NCBI GenBank assembly: GCA_038255145.1
Contig: JBBSLP010000058.1
Span: 1 to 39,570, forward strand
Length of the DNA stretch: 39,570 nucleotides
Origin: WHTX01 sp038255145
Lineage (GTDB): Bacteria > Actinomycetota > Acidimicrobiia > Acidimicrobiales > CAIXPF01
Direction of reading: 5' to 3'
The position numbers and the translations under genes were made by a program. Positions 23,737 to 31,495 of the stretch are shown here, in pieces (positions within the stretch are counted from its first letter, which is position 1; the number at the start of each line of letters is the position of its first letter). The notes beneath the pieces were generated by a model that saw only the letters and a program-made list of their open reading frames with translations, was not told where the DNA came from and made no database searches.

Positions 23737-23802
23737 TCGACGTACGGCCGGGCGTCGACGGCCACAGGCCGCGGCATGGCCGATGCGTCCGGCCCGGGAC
23801 CC

Positions 23803-23808
23803 TACGAT
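23803..23808 (+). promoter_or_regulatory. -10 element, leaderless promoter of the MFS gene
   Basis: TACGAT, then six bases (ggggcc) and GTG at 23815. Confidence 0.5.
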
Positions 23809-23814
23809 GGGGCC

Positions 23815-25281
23815 GTGGCCACCGGGTCGAGCTGGGACCCCCTCCCCAAAGCCTCCCGTCGGGGTCGGGACGCCTTCGTGGTGCCGCCCTTCGTGCGCCT
23901 GGCCCGCACCCACGCCCTGTCCACGGCCGGGGACGCCGCCGTGGCCGTGGCCCTGGCCGGTTCGCTGTTCTTCTCCATCAACCCCAGTGAGGCCCGCTGG
24001 CGCGTTGCCCTGTACCTCCTGTTGACCCTGGCCCCCTTCGCCGTGGTCGCACCGTTGATCGGTCCGGCCATCGACCGGGCCCGGGGTGGCTCGCGCTGGA
24101 TCATCCTGGGCTCGTGTCTGGCCCGGGTGGTCATCGCCGCCCTCATGGTCATGCACCTCGACAGCCTGCTGCTGTTCCCCGAGGCCTTCGCCATGCTGGC
24201 CCTGGGCAAGGGCTACTCGGTGGCCAAGAGCGCCTACCTGCCCTCGACGGTGGCCAACGACGCCGACCTGGTGGCGGCCAACTCGAAGCTGGCGATCGTC
24301 TCCCCCCTGGCCGGGGCTGTGGTGGCCGGACCCGCTGCCCTGTTGTCCCTGGTCGGAGGTTCGAGCTGGGCCATGGGCCTGGCCTCGCTGGTCTTCGTCG
24401 GCGCGTCGGTGATGGCCCTGCGCCTGCGCCCCGCCCGTGAAGCCCTGGTGCCGCTGGCCGAGGGCGAGGTCGCCCCGCCCCGGCCCGCGCTGGGCTTCCG
24501 TCGGGGCCGGCTCGAGCTGCCCGCCGGGGTGTTCCTGGGGGCATCGGCCATGGGGGTGCTGCGAGCCTCGGTGGGCTTCCTCACCTTCCTCATCGCCTTC
24601 GACCTGCGCACCTCGGACGCCTCGACCACGGGCTACGGGCTGGTGCTCGGCGCCGTGGGCGCCGGCAGCATCGGGGGGGCCCTGCTCGCCCCCCAGCTGC
24701 GCCGCCACGTGAGCGAGGAGCGCCTGCTGGCCGGGGCGCTGCTGGTGACCACGGTGACCGCGGTGCTGGCCGCCCTGCTCGGCGGCCTGGGTGGGGCCCT
24801 GCTGGTCATCTTCGCCGTGGGTGTGTGTGCGGCCACGGCCAAGCTGGCCTTCGACTCCCTGGTGCAGCGCGATTCGGGGGCGCGGGACAAGGGCCGGGCC
24901 TTCGCCACCTTCGAGTCCCGCTTCCAGGTCCTGTGGGTCATCGGCGCCCTGGTGGGCCTGGCCTCCATCCCCGCCCGGGTCGGCTTCCTGCTGCTGGCTG
25001 CGCTGGCCGGTGCCACCGCGGTGGCCTTCTTCATGGGCCGCAACGTCTTCGACGTCGCCCGGGACCTGGTGACCGAGCCGGCCTACGACGACGACACCGT
25101 CGACGAGCACGACCTGGCCGCGTCGGTGGCGTCGGCCTCGGGCTCCGCCGATGACCAGCCCCTGGTCGAGCCACCGGTGGAGACCCCCACGTTGCTGGAC
25201 GTGATCGATGTGCTCACCAACACCGCTCCCGACGACGGGCGAGATCGCCCCGACGGCGCCGGCCGGGCGGCGCCGGCATGA
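23815..25281 (+). CDS. MFS-type transporter
   Basis: About 488 aa, roughly ten to twelve membrane helices, with a soluble N-terminus of about 60 residues and an acidic cytosolic C-tail of about 85 residues. The pattern DRARGGSRW after helix 2 fits the MFS loop 2-3 motif; the fold resembles MFS_3-type drug/solute exporters. The substrate cannot be told. GTG 23815 was chosen because TACGAT lies 6 nt before it; an ATG at 23776 would place that promoter inside the gene. It lies 78 bp after the regulator gene, and a weak TCGACG/CGTCGA hairpin (23737-23758) separates them. Confidence 0.8.
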   Translation: MATGSSWDPLPKASRRGRDAFVVPPFVRLARTHALSTAGDAAVAVALAGSLFFSINPSEARWRVALYLLLTLAPFAVVAPLIGPAIDRARGGSRWIILGSCLARVVIAALMVMHLDSLLLFPEAFAMLALGKGYSVAKSAYLPSTVANDADLVAANSKLAIVSPLAGAVVAGPAALLSLVGGSSWAMGLASLVFVGASVMALRLRPAREALVPLAEGEVAPPRPALGFRRGRLELPAGVFLGASAMGVLRASVGFLTFLIAFDLRTSDASTTGYGLVLGAVGAGSIGGALLAPQLRRHVSEERLLAGALLVTTVTAVLAALLGGLGGALLVIFAVGVCAATAKLAFDSLVQRDSGARDKGRAFATFESRFQVLWVIGALVGLASIPARVGFLLLAALAGATAVAFFMGRNVFDVARDLVTEPAYDDDTVDEHDLAASVASASGSADDQPLVEPPVETPTLLDVIDVLTNTAPDDGRDRPDGAGRAAPA

Positions 25282-25311
25282 GGGTGGTGGTGGCATGAGG
25301 GTGGTGGTGGT
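25278..25311 (+). repeat. 17-bp tandem duplication across a start codon
   Basis: ATGAGGGTGGTGGTGGC is repeated (25278-25294, then 25295-25311 with the last base changed). Each copy has an ATG. The first overlaps the MFS stop (ATGA) but hits a stop after six codons because 17 bp is not a multiple of three; the second starts the phosphoesterase. Confidence 0.7.
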
Positions 25312-25783
25312 GTCCGACACCCACCTACGGGCCGGTCGTCCCCTGCCTGCGGCGGTGCTGGCCGCGGTGGAGGGGAGCGACGCCGTGCTCCACGCCGGGG
25401 ACATCACCTCGGTCGAGGTGCTCGACCAGCTGGCGGGGGCGGGGCCGGTCCACGCCGTGCTGGGCAACAACGACGTCGACCTGGTGGGCCTGCTGCCCGA
25501 ACGGCTCGAGCTCGACCTGGGCGGGGTGGCCGTGGCCATGATCCACGACTCCGGTCCCAGCGACGGGCGGCCGCGCCGGCTCAAGAAGCTGTTCCCCCAT
25601 GCCGACCTGGTTGTGTTCGGTCACTCCCACCTGCCCTTCTGCGGGCCGGGTGAGGACGGGCAGCTGCTGCTGAACCCAGGCTCGCCCACGCAGCGGCGCC
25701 GGGCCCCTACCCACACCTTCGCCGAGGTCGACGTGGCCGACGGCCGCATCATCGACGTCCGCTTGGTCGCGCTCGGCCCCTGA
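25295..25783 (+). CDS. YfcE/MJ0936-type metallophosphoesterase
   Basis: 162 aa. Two-metal phosphoesterase motifs in order: SDTHL (D8, H10), HAGDI (D36), LGNNDVD (N58/N59, D60), MIHD (His) and GHSHLPF (GHxH). The short length and LLNPGSPTQRR end are typical of the YfcE subfamily of phosphodiesterases. In vivo substrate unknown. The ATG at 25295 begins at the first beta strand (RVVVVSDTH); the duplicated upstream ATG is out of frame. It is probably expressed with the MFS gene. Confidence 0.9.
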   Translation: MRVVVVSDTHLRAGRPLPAAVLAAVEGSDAVLHAGDITSVEVLDQLAGAGPVHAVLGNNDVDLVGLLPERLELDLGGVAVAMIHDSGPSDGRPRRLKKLFPHADLVVFGHSHLPFCGPGEDGQLLLNPGSPTQRRRAPTHTFAEVDVADGRIIDVRLVALGP

Positions 25784-26181
25784 CGAACGTCGTGGGGTGA
25801 CGGCATCCATCTGGCGGCACATGAGGGATCAGGGACACCGCTTGCTGAAAGGGGCGGGGCGGTGGCGGCGAGTCGTTCGACCGTCGTCGGGTAGTGGCCT
25901 CCGGCGGGTGCCAACCCATGCGATGGCCGTCTTCGGGACGGTGGCATGCCCGCAAGATGGACGCCGGCCTGGACGGCGGCTTCATCCGGGGTGTTGCTCC
26001 CCCGCCCGCCAACTGAGCGCAGCCACCTACGTCACCGGTATGCACGATCTTCCCCGGAGCAAGTACGCCGCCCCGCAGACCGTGAGAGGCCACGGCCCGC
26101 GTCGACGAGAGCGGTCTCAGTGGGCAGGCCGCCCGTTCGTGGCGGCCGAACGTCGGGATGGTCCCGCGGATCAGGCCTGGG
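25784..26181. other. 398-bp convergent spacer with no recognised gene
   Basis: Between two converging genes, where terminators usually need well under 100 bp. Third-position bias is lost in the open frames I checked (about 70 % G+C in the best plus frame), so it does not look coding. It contains the hairpin CCGTC-TTCGG-GACGG (about 25927-25941) within GATGGCCGTC...GACGGTGGCATG, and GC-rich stems just after. I could not match it to RNase P RNA, tmRNA, SRP RNA, 6C RNA, or a cobalamin, glycine or ydaO riboswitch. Confidence 0.4.
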
Positions 26182-27384
26182 TCAGGCCTCGAACTCCATG
26201 CGGGCCAGCCACAGACCGGGGGCGTCGACCTCGGCCGGGGTGGGCAGGGTGTTCTCGCCCTCCCACAGTCGCTCGAGGCCGGTCTCGCCGGCGCGCTCGA
26301 CGACACCGTCGATGAAGGCGGCGCCGCGGTCGTAGGTGGCCTGGGACAGCTCGAGGCCCAGGAGGCGCTCGACGAAGCGGTCGGCGTCGCTGGCCTCGAC
26401 CCGGTCGCGGCGCACGGCTTCGGCCAGGCGTCCTTCGTCACCACCGAGCAGGCGGCCCGCAGCCCGGTCCATGACGTGGTCGACCCAGCCCACGATGACC
26501 GCGATCAGGCCTTCGAGGCGGGGGCGCAACGCGTCCTGGGCCGGTGAGCGCACGGCACCCAACACGATCTCGGGGTCCCCGAACAGGCGCTGGAGCGCGG
26601 CGGGGTCGCCCATGGTCTCCATGTCGATGCGCCCCAGCCGCTCCTCCATGGCCGAGGCGTCGGGCCGGAAGCCATCGACGTACTCGCCGATCAGCGCGTC
26701 GAGACGGGCACGCACGTGGGGCTGGGAGAGCACGGCGTGATGGGTCAGCTCGGAAAGCGACACCCACAGGCGCAGGTCGTCACCGCCCAGGCTCCAGTCG
26801 TCGCTGAAGCGGGCCACGTTGGGCACCACGACCTGGAGCTCGCCGCCCGCAGGCCGGGGGATGGGCAGGTGGTAGGTGCCGAAGGCCCGCAGGGAGAGGT
26901 GGCCGACCATGCTGCCCACGGTCATGCCCAACATCATGGGCGCCACCATCTGCAGCATCTGGCCGAGCATGGCGCCGAAGGGATCGGCGGGGTCGCCGGG
27001 TGCGGGGGGTTCGGGCGTGGCCGCCCGGCCCAGGGAGCGCGACAGCCGGTCGAACAGGGGGCGGTGGTCGGACAGGGCCCGCTGGGCCCACACCGTGCGG
27101 TTGACGGGCACGACCCGGGGGAAGGTGGTCTCCAGGCCGGTCAGGTCGCGCAGGTGGAGCTCGGCGATGCGCCCCAGCTCCTCGTAGCGCATGCGTTCCA
27201 CGGGGTCGACGTTGGCCTCGCTGCCGCCCTCGGAGGCGATGGACATGGCCAGCTGTCCGGCCGCATCCCAGCTCACGGGACCCTTCTGGCCCATCATGCG
27301 CATCAGGTCGCCGAAGATGGGCATGCCGGCGAAGGGGTTGCCGTCGTCGCCGGGTTCGGGCAGGGGCCGGCCGGAGTCGCTCAC
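26182..27384 (-). CDS. zincin_2 (DUF2342) family protein with degenerate zinc motif
   Basis: 400 aa. Family features: FGDLMRMMG, NRTVWAQRAL, a Met/Gly-rich hydrophobic stretch (GAMLGQMLQMVAPMMLG), PIPRPAGGELQVVVPNV, LRLWVSLSELTHHAVLSQPHV and a C-terminal TPAEVDAPGLWLAR. The zinc site of this family is HExxH; here the first His is Ser (S211-E-L-T-H215, codon TCC), so catalysis is doubtful. Members are annotated as putative hydrolases and some sit near F420 genes; no F420 gene is seen here. The GTG at 27384 overlaps the preceding pseudoprotease stop by 4 bp, so the pair is coupled. Confidence 0.8.
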   Translation of the reverse strand: MSDSGRPLPEPGDDGNPFAGMPIFGDLMRMMGQKGPVSWDAAGQLAMSIASEGGSEANVDPVERMRYEELGRIAELHLRDLTGLETTFPRVVPVNRTVWAQRALSDHRPLFDRLSRSLGRAATPEPPAPGDPADPFGAMLGQMLQMVAPMMLGMTVGSMVGHLSLRAFGTYHLPIPRPAGGELQVVVPNVARFSDDWSLGGDDLRLWVSLSELTHHAVLSQPHVRARLDALIGEYVDGFRPDASAMEERLGRIDMETMGDPAALQRLFGDPEIVLGAVRSPAQDALRPRLEGLIAVIVGWVDHVMDRAAGRLLGGDEGRLAEAVRRDRVEASDADRFVERLLGLELSQATYDRGAAFIDGVVERAGETGLERLWEGENTLPTPAEVDAPGLWLARMEFEA

Positions 27385-28712
27385 GACGGCATCGTATGCG
27401 TCTCGTCGGCGCCATCCGCGCCCCCATCGGGGCCAGAAGCACGCTCCTGTTCGGCCAGGGGACGTCGGGCCAGGTACAGGGGCACGAGGCGGATCTCGCC
27501 ACCGCGCACGATGCTGAGCACCACGGGGTCACCGGGTTGGTGGGTGCGCAGGGCGAGGATGAGGGCGGTGAACGTGTCCACCGGCACCTGGTCGACGGCC
27601 GTGACCACGTCCCCGGCCGCCAACCCACCGACCTGGGCCGGTCCCTGGGGGGTCACCGTGGTGATGAGGGCGCCGCCGTCGAGGTTGAGGGTGCTGGCCT
27701 CGGTCGGGGTCAGGGTCTGGCCGTCGACCCCCAGCCACACCTCGGTGGGCCGGCCGAAGCGCATGATGCTGTCGGCCACGGCCCGGGCCAGCTCGATGGG
27801 GGTGGCCAGGCCGATGCGCTCGGACCCGTCGCCGTCCGACGCGAAGGTCGACACCAGACCGACGACCATGCCGTTGGCATCGAGCACCAGCCCGCCCCGG
27901 GACACCGGGGCCATGTTGGCGTCGAGGCGCAGCAGGTCGTGCAGGGTCACGCCGTTGTCCACGGTGGTGCGCACACCGACGCTGCTGATCACCCCCCGGG
28001 CCACGGTGGCGCTGCGGGCGTTCTCTTCGGCTGCACCCACCACGAGCACGTCGGTGCCGGCCACCAACGTCTCCGACGATCCCCAGCTCGGGGTGGGCAG
28101 GGAGGCGCCGGGCAGGCGCAGCACGACGAGGTTGGTGTAGCGGTCCTCGGCCACGACCTGGGCCGCGACCCGCTTGGCGTCGGGGAGCACGGCGGTGATG
28201 GCGGTGCCGGGATCGGAGCGGCGCAGCAGGTCGGCGCTGGTGAGGAGGAACTCGCCGCCCAGGGACACCGCCGTGGCCGTGGCCGTGCCCACGGGAGCGT
28301 TGACCTCCAGGCGCACCAGGGCAGGCTCGGTACGGCGGGCCACGGTGGCGGTGTCCTCGCTGGTGACCTCCAGGCTGGTCAGCCGGGACAACGAACCCGG
28401 CCCCGGGGGCTGTTCGACGGTGCGCTGCTCGACCACCCGGGCGTCGAAGGCCCCGACCACGGCCAACATGCCCACCGTCAGCACCGAGCCCAGCAGGCCC
28501 CCGGCCAGGGCCACGACGGCGGTGCCCACACCACCGAAGCGACGGCCGGGCAGAGGGGGCGCAGGGGCAGGCAGGGGGAGGGGAAGGGGGCCGCCGCGCC
28601 GGGCCTGGCCGCCGATCTCGCTCGGATGGCGCCACAGCCGGTCTTCGGGTGGCAGGGGGAAGTTGAAGGGCGACCCGTCTTCGGCATCGCCGGGAAGGTC
28701 GTCCTCGGGCAT
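27381..28712 (-). CDS. HtrA-like trypsin-PDZ protein lacking the catalytic triad
   Basis: 443 aa. N-terminal FPLPPEDRLWRHPSE (actinobacterial motif), a Pro-rich stretch, one membrane helix (about 62-88), a trypsin-like domain (about 115-300) outside and a PDZ domain (about 315-410). The triad is gone: His is Asp161 (LLTSAD for LTNAH), Asp is Asn194 (TNLVVL for DLAVL), Ser is Arg272 (SRGG for NSGG). The frame and fold landmarks are intact, so it is a maintained pseudoprotease, perhaps a substrate-binding or chaperone-like protein. Leaderless -10 TACGCT lies 6 nt before the ATG. The zincin_2 gene follows with a 4-bp overlap. Confidence 0.8.
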   Translation of the reverse strand: MPEDDLPGDAEDGSPFNFPLPPEDRLWRHPSEIGGQARRGGPLPLPLPAPAPPLPGRRFGGVGTAVVALAGGLLGSVLTVGMLAVVGAFDARVVEQRTVEQPPGPGSLSRLTSLEVTSEDTATVARRTEPALVRLEVNAPVGTATATAVSLGGEFLLTSADLLRRSDPGTAITAVLPDAKRVAAQVVAEDRYTNLVVLRLPGASLPTPSWGSSETLVAGTDVLVVGAAEENARSATVARGVISSVGVRTTVDNGVTLHDLLRLDANMAPVSRGGLVLDANGMVVGLVSTFASDGDGSERIGLATPIELARAVADSIMRFGRPTEVWLGVDGQTLTPTEASTLNLDGGALITTVTPQGPAQVGGLAAGDVVTAVDQVPVDTFTALILALRTHQPGDPVVLSIVRGGEIRLVPLYLARRPLAEQERASGPDGGADGADETHTMPS

Positions 28713-28718
28713 GGCCGC

Positions 28719-28724
28719 AGCGTA
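28719..28724 (-). promoter_or_regulatory. -10 element, leaderless promoter of the trypsin-PDZ gene
   Basis: TACGCT on the minus strand, six bases before the ATG at 28712. Confidence 0.5.
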
Positions 28725-28795
28725 CCGACGGTGTGGCGGCGGGGTATCGCGCCCCGGCAGGTCCTCTGCAGCCCCGTACCGGAGGACTCGTGGCG

Positions 28796-28801
28796 TACCA
28801 T
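28796..28801 (+). promoter_or_regulatory. -10 element, leaderless promoter of moaE
   Basis: TACCAT, then ggccgg and GTG at 28808. Confidence 0.5.
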
Positions 28802-28807
28802 GGCCGG

Positions 28808-29317
28808 GTGCAGCCTCCGCTCCACGACGAGACCTGGCTCGGCCTCGCGCAGGGCCCGCTGCCCGTCGAAGCCGCCAGCGCGTGGGCCGTGCGGCCCGAC
28901 TGCGGCGCGACCGTGGTGTTCTCGGGCACGGCGCGGGACCACTCCGAGGGTCGCCCCGGCGTGGAACGGCTGGAGTACGAGGCCTACGAGTCCCAGGTCG
29001 TGCCCCGCCTCGGTGCCGTGGCCGAGGCCATGCGCCAGCGCTGGCCCCTCCTCGGTCGCATCGCGCTGCTGCACCGGGTGGGCGAGGTCGGCATCGGCGA
29101 GTCCGCCGTGGTCGTGGCCGTGTCCGCCCCCCATCGCGACGACGCCTTCGAGGCGGCCCGGTTCGGCATCGACACCGTCAAGGAGACGGTGCCCATCTGG
29201 AAGCGCGAGGCGTGGCAGGGCGGGGAGAGCTGGGGCCTCGAGGCCCAGCACGTGGCCGAGGTGGGCGCCTCGGCCTCTGCCGACGTCACCGACGGACAGG
29301 TCGCGACGGGCTCATGA
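28808..29317 (+). CDS. moaE: molybdopterin synthase catalytic subunit MoaE
   Basis: 169 aa. VVFSGTARDHSEGR, LEYEAYESQVVP, IALLHRVGEVGIGESAVVVAVSAPHRDDAF and VKETVPIWKRE are the MoaE core; the Lys residues in KETVPIWK belong to the active site that transfers sulfur from MoaD to precursor Z. The C-terminal 25 aa are extra. No moaD or other molybdenum-cofactor gene is nearby, so MoaD must come from elsewhere. GTG 28808 fits the -10 six bases upstream. It overlaps the next gene (ATGA). Confidence 0.92.
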   Translation: MQPPLHDETWLGLAQGPLPVEAASAWAVRPDCGATVVFSGTARDHSEGRPGVERLEYEAYESQVVPRLGAVAEAMRQRWPLLGRIALLHRVGEVGIGESAVVVAVSAPHRDDAFEAARFGIDTVKETVPIWKREAWQGGESWGLEAQHVAEVGASASADVTDGQVATGS

Positions 29318-29649
29318 TGGTGGCGAGCGGTCTGATGAACCTGGCCTTCCTGGGCGTCGCCGCCGTGATCAGCCTCGTGGGCGTGACCGTCCTGTGGTTG
29401 GTGCGGCGCTCGCCGCGTTCCATGGAGGCGGGCATGCGGGCGTTCAGCCGCGAGCTCGAGGCCCTGGCCCCACCCGAGACCCGGGCCACCCGCAACGAGG
29501 CCCACATCGACAACGTGACCCCCGCTCCCATCCGCCCCCACACCACCCGACCCGCTCCCCGGGAGGGGCGGGGCCGACGTGGTCAGCGGCCCCGGGCCGC
29601 AGCACCAGCAGACGGCGACACCTCGTCGCCAACCGACGTGAAGGAGTAG
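29314..29649 (+). CDS. small single-pass membrane protein, unknown function
   Basis: 111 aa. One N-terminal membrane helix (about 8-29: LAFLGVAAVISLVGVTVLWLV), then RRSPRSMEAGMRAFSRELEAL and a long charged, Pro/Arg-rich disordered tail on the cytosolic side. No family is recognised. The start overlaps the moaE stop (ATGATG at 29314; either ATG is possible), and the mreB-like gene begins 4 bp after its stop. Being translationally chained to mreB, it could assist the actin-like filament at the membrane; this is inference from position only. Confidence 0.75.
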   Translation: MMVASGLMNLAFLGVAAVISLVGVTVLWLVRRSPRSMEAGMRAFSRELEALAPPETRATRNEAHIDNVTPAPIRPHTTRPAPREGRGRRGQRPRAAAPADGDTSSPTDVKE

Positions 29650-29653
29650 GTCT

Positions 29654-30658
29654 ATGGCTAGGGACCTGGCCATAGACCTGGGTACCGCCAACACCCTGGT
29701 GTACGCCAAGGGGCAGGGCATCGTGCTCAACGAGCCCACGGTGATCGCCCTGAACACCCAGAGCAACGACGTGCTCGCCATCGGCCAGGAGGCCTGGCGC
29801 ATGATCGGCCGCACCCCCAGCAACATCGTGGCCGTACGTCCCCTGCGCAAGGGGGCCATCACCGACTTCGAGATCACCCAGCGCATGATCCGCCTGGTGC
29901 TCCAGCGGGTGGGGGTCAGCCGGTTCAACCGGCCCCGGGTCGTCATCTGCGTGCCCTCGGCCATCACCCCCGTCGAGCAGCGCGCCGTGACCGACGCCGC
30001 CCGGGGGGCCGGCGCCGTCGAGGCCCACCTGCTCGAACAGCCCATGGCCGCGGCCATCGGCGCCGGGTTGGCCATCAACGAACCCGTGGGCAACATGGTC
30101 GTCGACATCGGCGGCGGCACCTCGGAGACGGCCCTCATCTCCCTGGGGGGACGGGTGGCCCTCGAAGCGGTGCGCACGGGCAGCTTCGACATCGACGCCG
30201 CCATCCTCACCTACGTGCGCCGGTCGTACGGGATCGCCATCGGCGAGCGCACGGCCGAGGCCATCAAGATCGCCATCGGCTCGGCCCACCCCTCGTACCA
30301 GAACCTCCAGGCCGAGGTGCGGGGCCGCGAGCTGGCCTCGGGGTTGCCCAAGACGGTGCTGCTCACCGGTGAAGAGGTGCGCGAGGCCATCCGCGAGCCC
30401 GTGAGCACGATGATCGACTCGGTGCTGCGCTGCCTGGGCTCGGCCCCGCCCGAGCTGGCCCGGGACATCATCAGCCGGGGCATCTGCCTGGTGGGCGGGG
30501 GCGGCTTGCTGCGGGGCCTGGACCTGGCCCTGGCCGAGGCGTGCGAGGTGCCCGTCTACCGGGTCGATGCGCCGCTCGAGTGCGTGGTCCTGGGCGCCGG
30601 GCACTGCATCGAGTCCTTCAGCGTGTTGCGGGGCCTGCTGTCCAGCTCCCGCTCGTAG
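29654..30658 (+). CDS. mreB: MreB/Mbl-like bacterial actin
   Basis: 334 aa, full length. Nucleotide-binding actin motifs: DLGTANTLVY (phosphate 1), VVDIGGGTSETALISLGG (phosphate 2) and GICLVGGGGLLRGLD (adenosine), plus VPSAITPVEQRAV and LLEQPMAAAIGAGL. MreB forms membrane filaments that guide lateral cell-wall synthesis. No mreC or mreD follows. GGAG lies 7-8 nt before the ATG. It is likely co-transcribed with moaE and the small membrane protein. Confidence 0.93.
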   Translation: MARDLAIDLGTANTLVYAKGQGIVLNEPTVIALNTQSNDVLAIGQEAWRMIGRTPSNIVAVRPLRKGAITDFEITQRMIRLVLQRVGVSRFNRPRVVICVPSAITPVEQRAVTDAARGAGAVEAHLLEQPMAAAIGAGLAINEPVGNMVVDIGGGTSETALISLGGRVALEAVRTGSFDIDAAILTYVRRSYGIAIGERTAEAIKIAIGSAHPSYQNLQAEVRGRELASGLPKTVLLTGEEVREAIREPVSTMIDSVLRCLGSAPPELARDIISRGICLVGGGGLLRGLDLALAEACEVPVYRVDAPLECVVLGAGHCIESFSVLRGLLSSSRS

Positions 30659-30699
30659 CCATCGGCGCCGCGGCGGTCGCCGGGTGTCCACCAGGGCAC

Positions 30700-30705
30700 T
30701 ACTGT
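30700..30705 (+). promoter_or_regulatory. -10 element, leaderless promoter of the crotonase gene
   Basis: TACTGT, then seven bases and the ATG at 30713. Confidence 0.45.
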
Positions 30706-30712
30706 CGGCGCC

Positions 30713-31495
30713 ATGGGGCACGAGTTGCTGCGGGTCGGACCGGTGCCGTCGGATCCGGCCTTCGTCCAGGTGACGTTGGCCAACCCGGGGCGGCGCAACG
30801 CGCTGTCGGTGGCCATGCTGACCGAACTCCGTGAGGCGCTGGCCGCCATCGCCCGGAGCGAGGCCATCGGCGTGGTGCTGGCGGCGGAGGGCCCGGTGTT
30901 CTCGGCCGGCCACGACTTCACCGACATGCACGGTGCCGACCTGCGCACGGCCCAGGACCTGTTGGCGCTGTGCGCCGAGGTCATGACCGGCATCGGCGCC
31001 ATGCCCCAGGTCGTGCTGGCCCGGGTGCACGCCCTGGCCACCGCTGCGGGTTGCCAACTCGTGGCCAGCTGCGACCTGGTGGTGGCCGCGGCCTCGTCGG
31101 GCTTCGCCGCGCCGGGGGGCAAGGCCGGGCTGTTCTGCCACACCCCCATGGTGGCCATCGCCCAGAACATCGGTCGCAAGCGGGCCGCCGAGCTGGCCCT
31201 GACCGGTGACGTGATCGATGCCGCCACCGCCCTCGACTGGGGCCTGGTCAACCGGGTGGTGGCCGACGAGGACCTCGACGATGCCTGCCTCGACCTGCTG
31301 CGGCGGGCCACCCGGGGGAGTGCGTACAACAAGGCGGTGGGCAAGCAGACCCTGTACCGGCAGATGGACATGCCCCAGGACGAGGCCTACCGCTACGCCA
31401 GCCAGGTCATGGCCGCAGCCACGCAGACGGCCGACGGCCAGGAGGGCATGGCCTCCTTCATCGGGAAGCGACCGCCCCACTGGGTGAACCGTTAG
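30713..31495 (+). CDS. enoyl-CoA hydratase/isomerase family protein
   Basis: 260 aa crotonase fold. NPGRRNALSVAM binds the CoA adenine region; FSAGHDFTDM and the following ATAAGCQLVASCDLVVAA supply the oxyanion-hole Gly residues. The usual Glu pair of classical hydratases is not obvious: the second catalytic region reads KAGLFCHTPMVAIAQ, as in ECHDC3-like members, so the reaction may differ from simple hydration. The C-terminus is EGMASFIGKRPPHW, typical of the family. It converges with the HEAT-repeat gene and overlaps it by 4 bp. Confidence 0.88.
   Translation: MGHELLRVGPVPSDPAFVQVTLANPGRRNALSVAMLTELREALAAIARSEAIGVVLAAEGPVFSAGHDFTDMHGADLRTAQDLLALCAEVMTGIGAMPQVVLARVHALATAAGCQLVASCDLVVAAASSGFAAPGGKAGLFCHTPMVAIAQNIGRKRAAELALTGDVIDAATALDWGLVNRVVADEDLDDACLDLLRRATRGSAYNKAVGKQTLYRQMDMPQDEAYRYASQVMAAATQTADGQEGMASFIGKRPPHWVNR

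Noticed and set aside
25784..26181. RNase P RNA, tmRNA or a riboswitch in the long convergent spacer
   Set aside because: None of the conserved cores of these RNAs could be found on either strand, although a new RNA is not excluded.
27384..27402. TACGAT six bases before the zincin_2 GTG, as in leaderless promoters
   Set aside because: The GTGA overlap with the upstream gene already explains translation, and the hexamer lies inside that gene's last codons; it may be chance.
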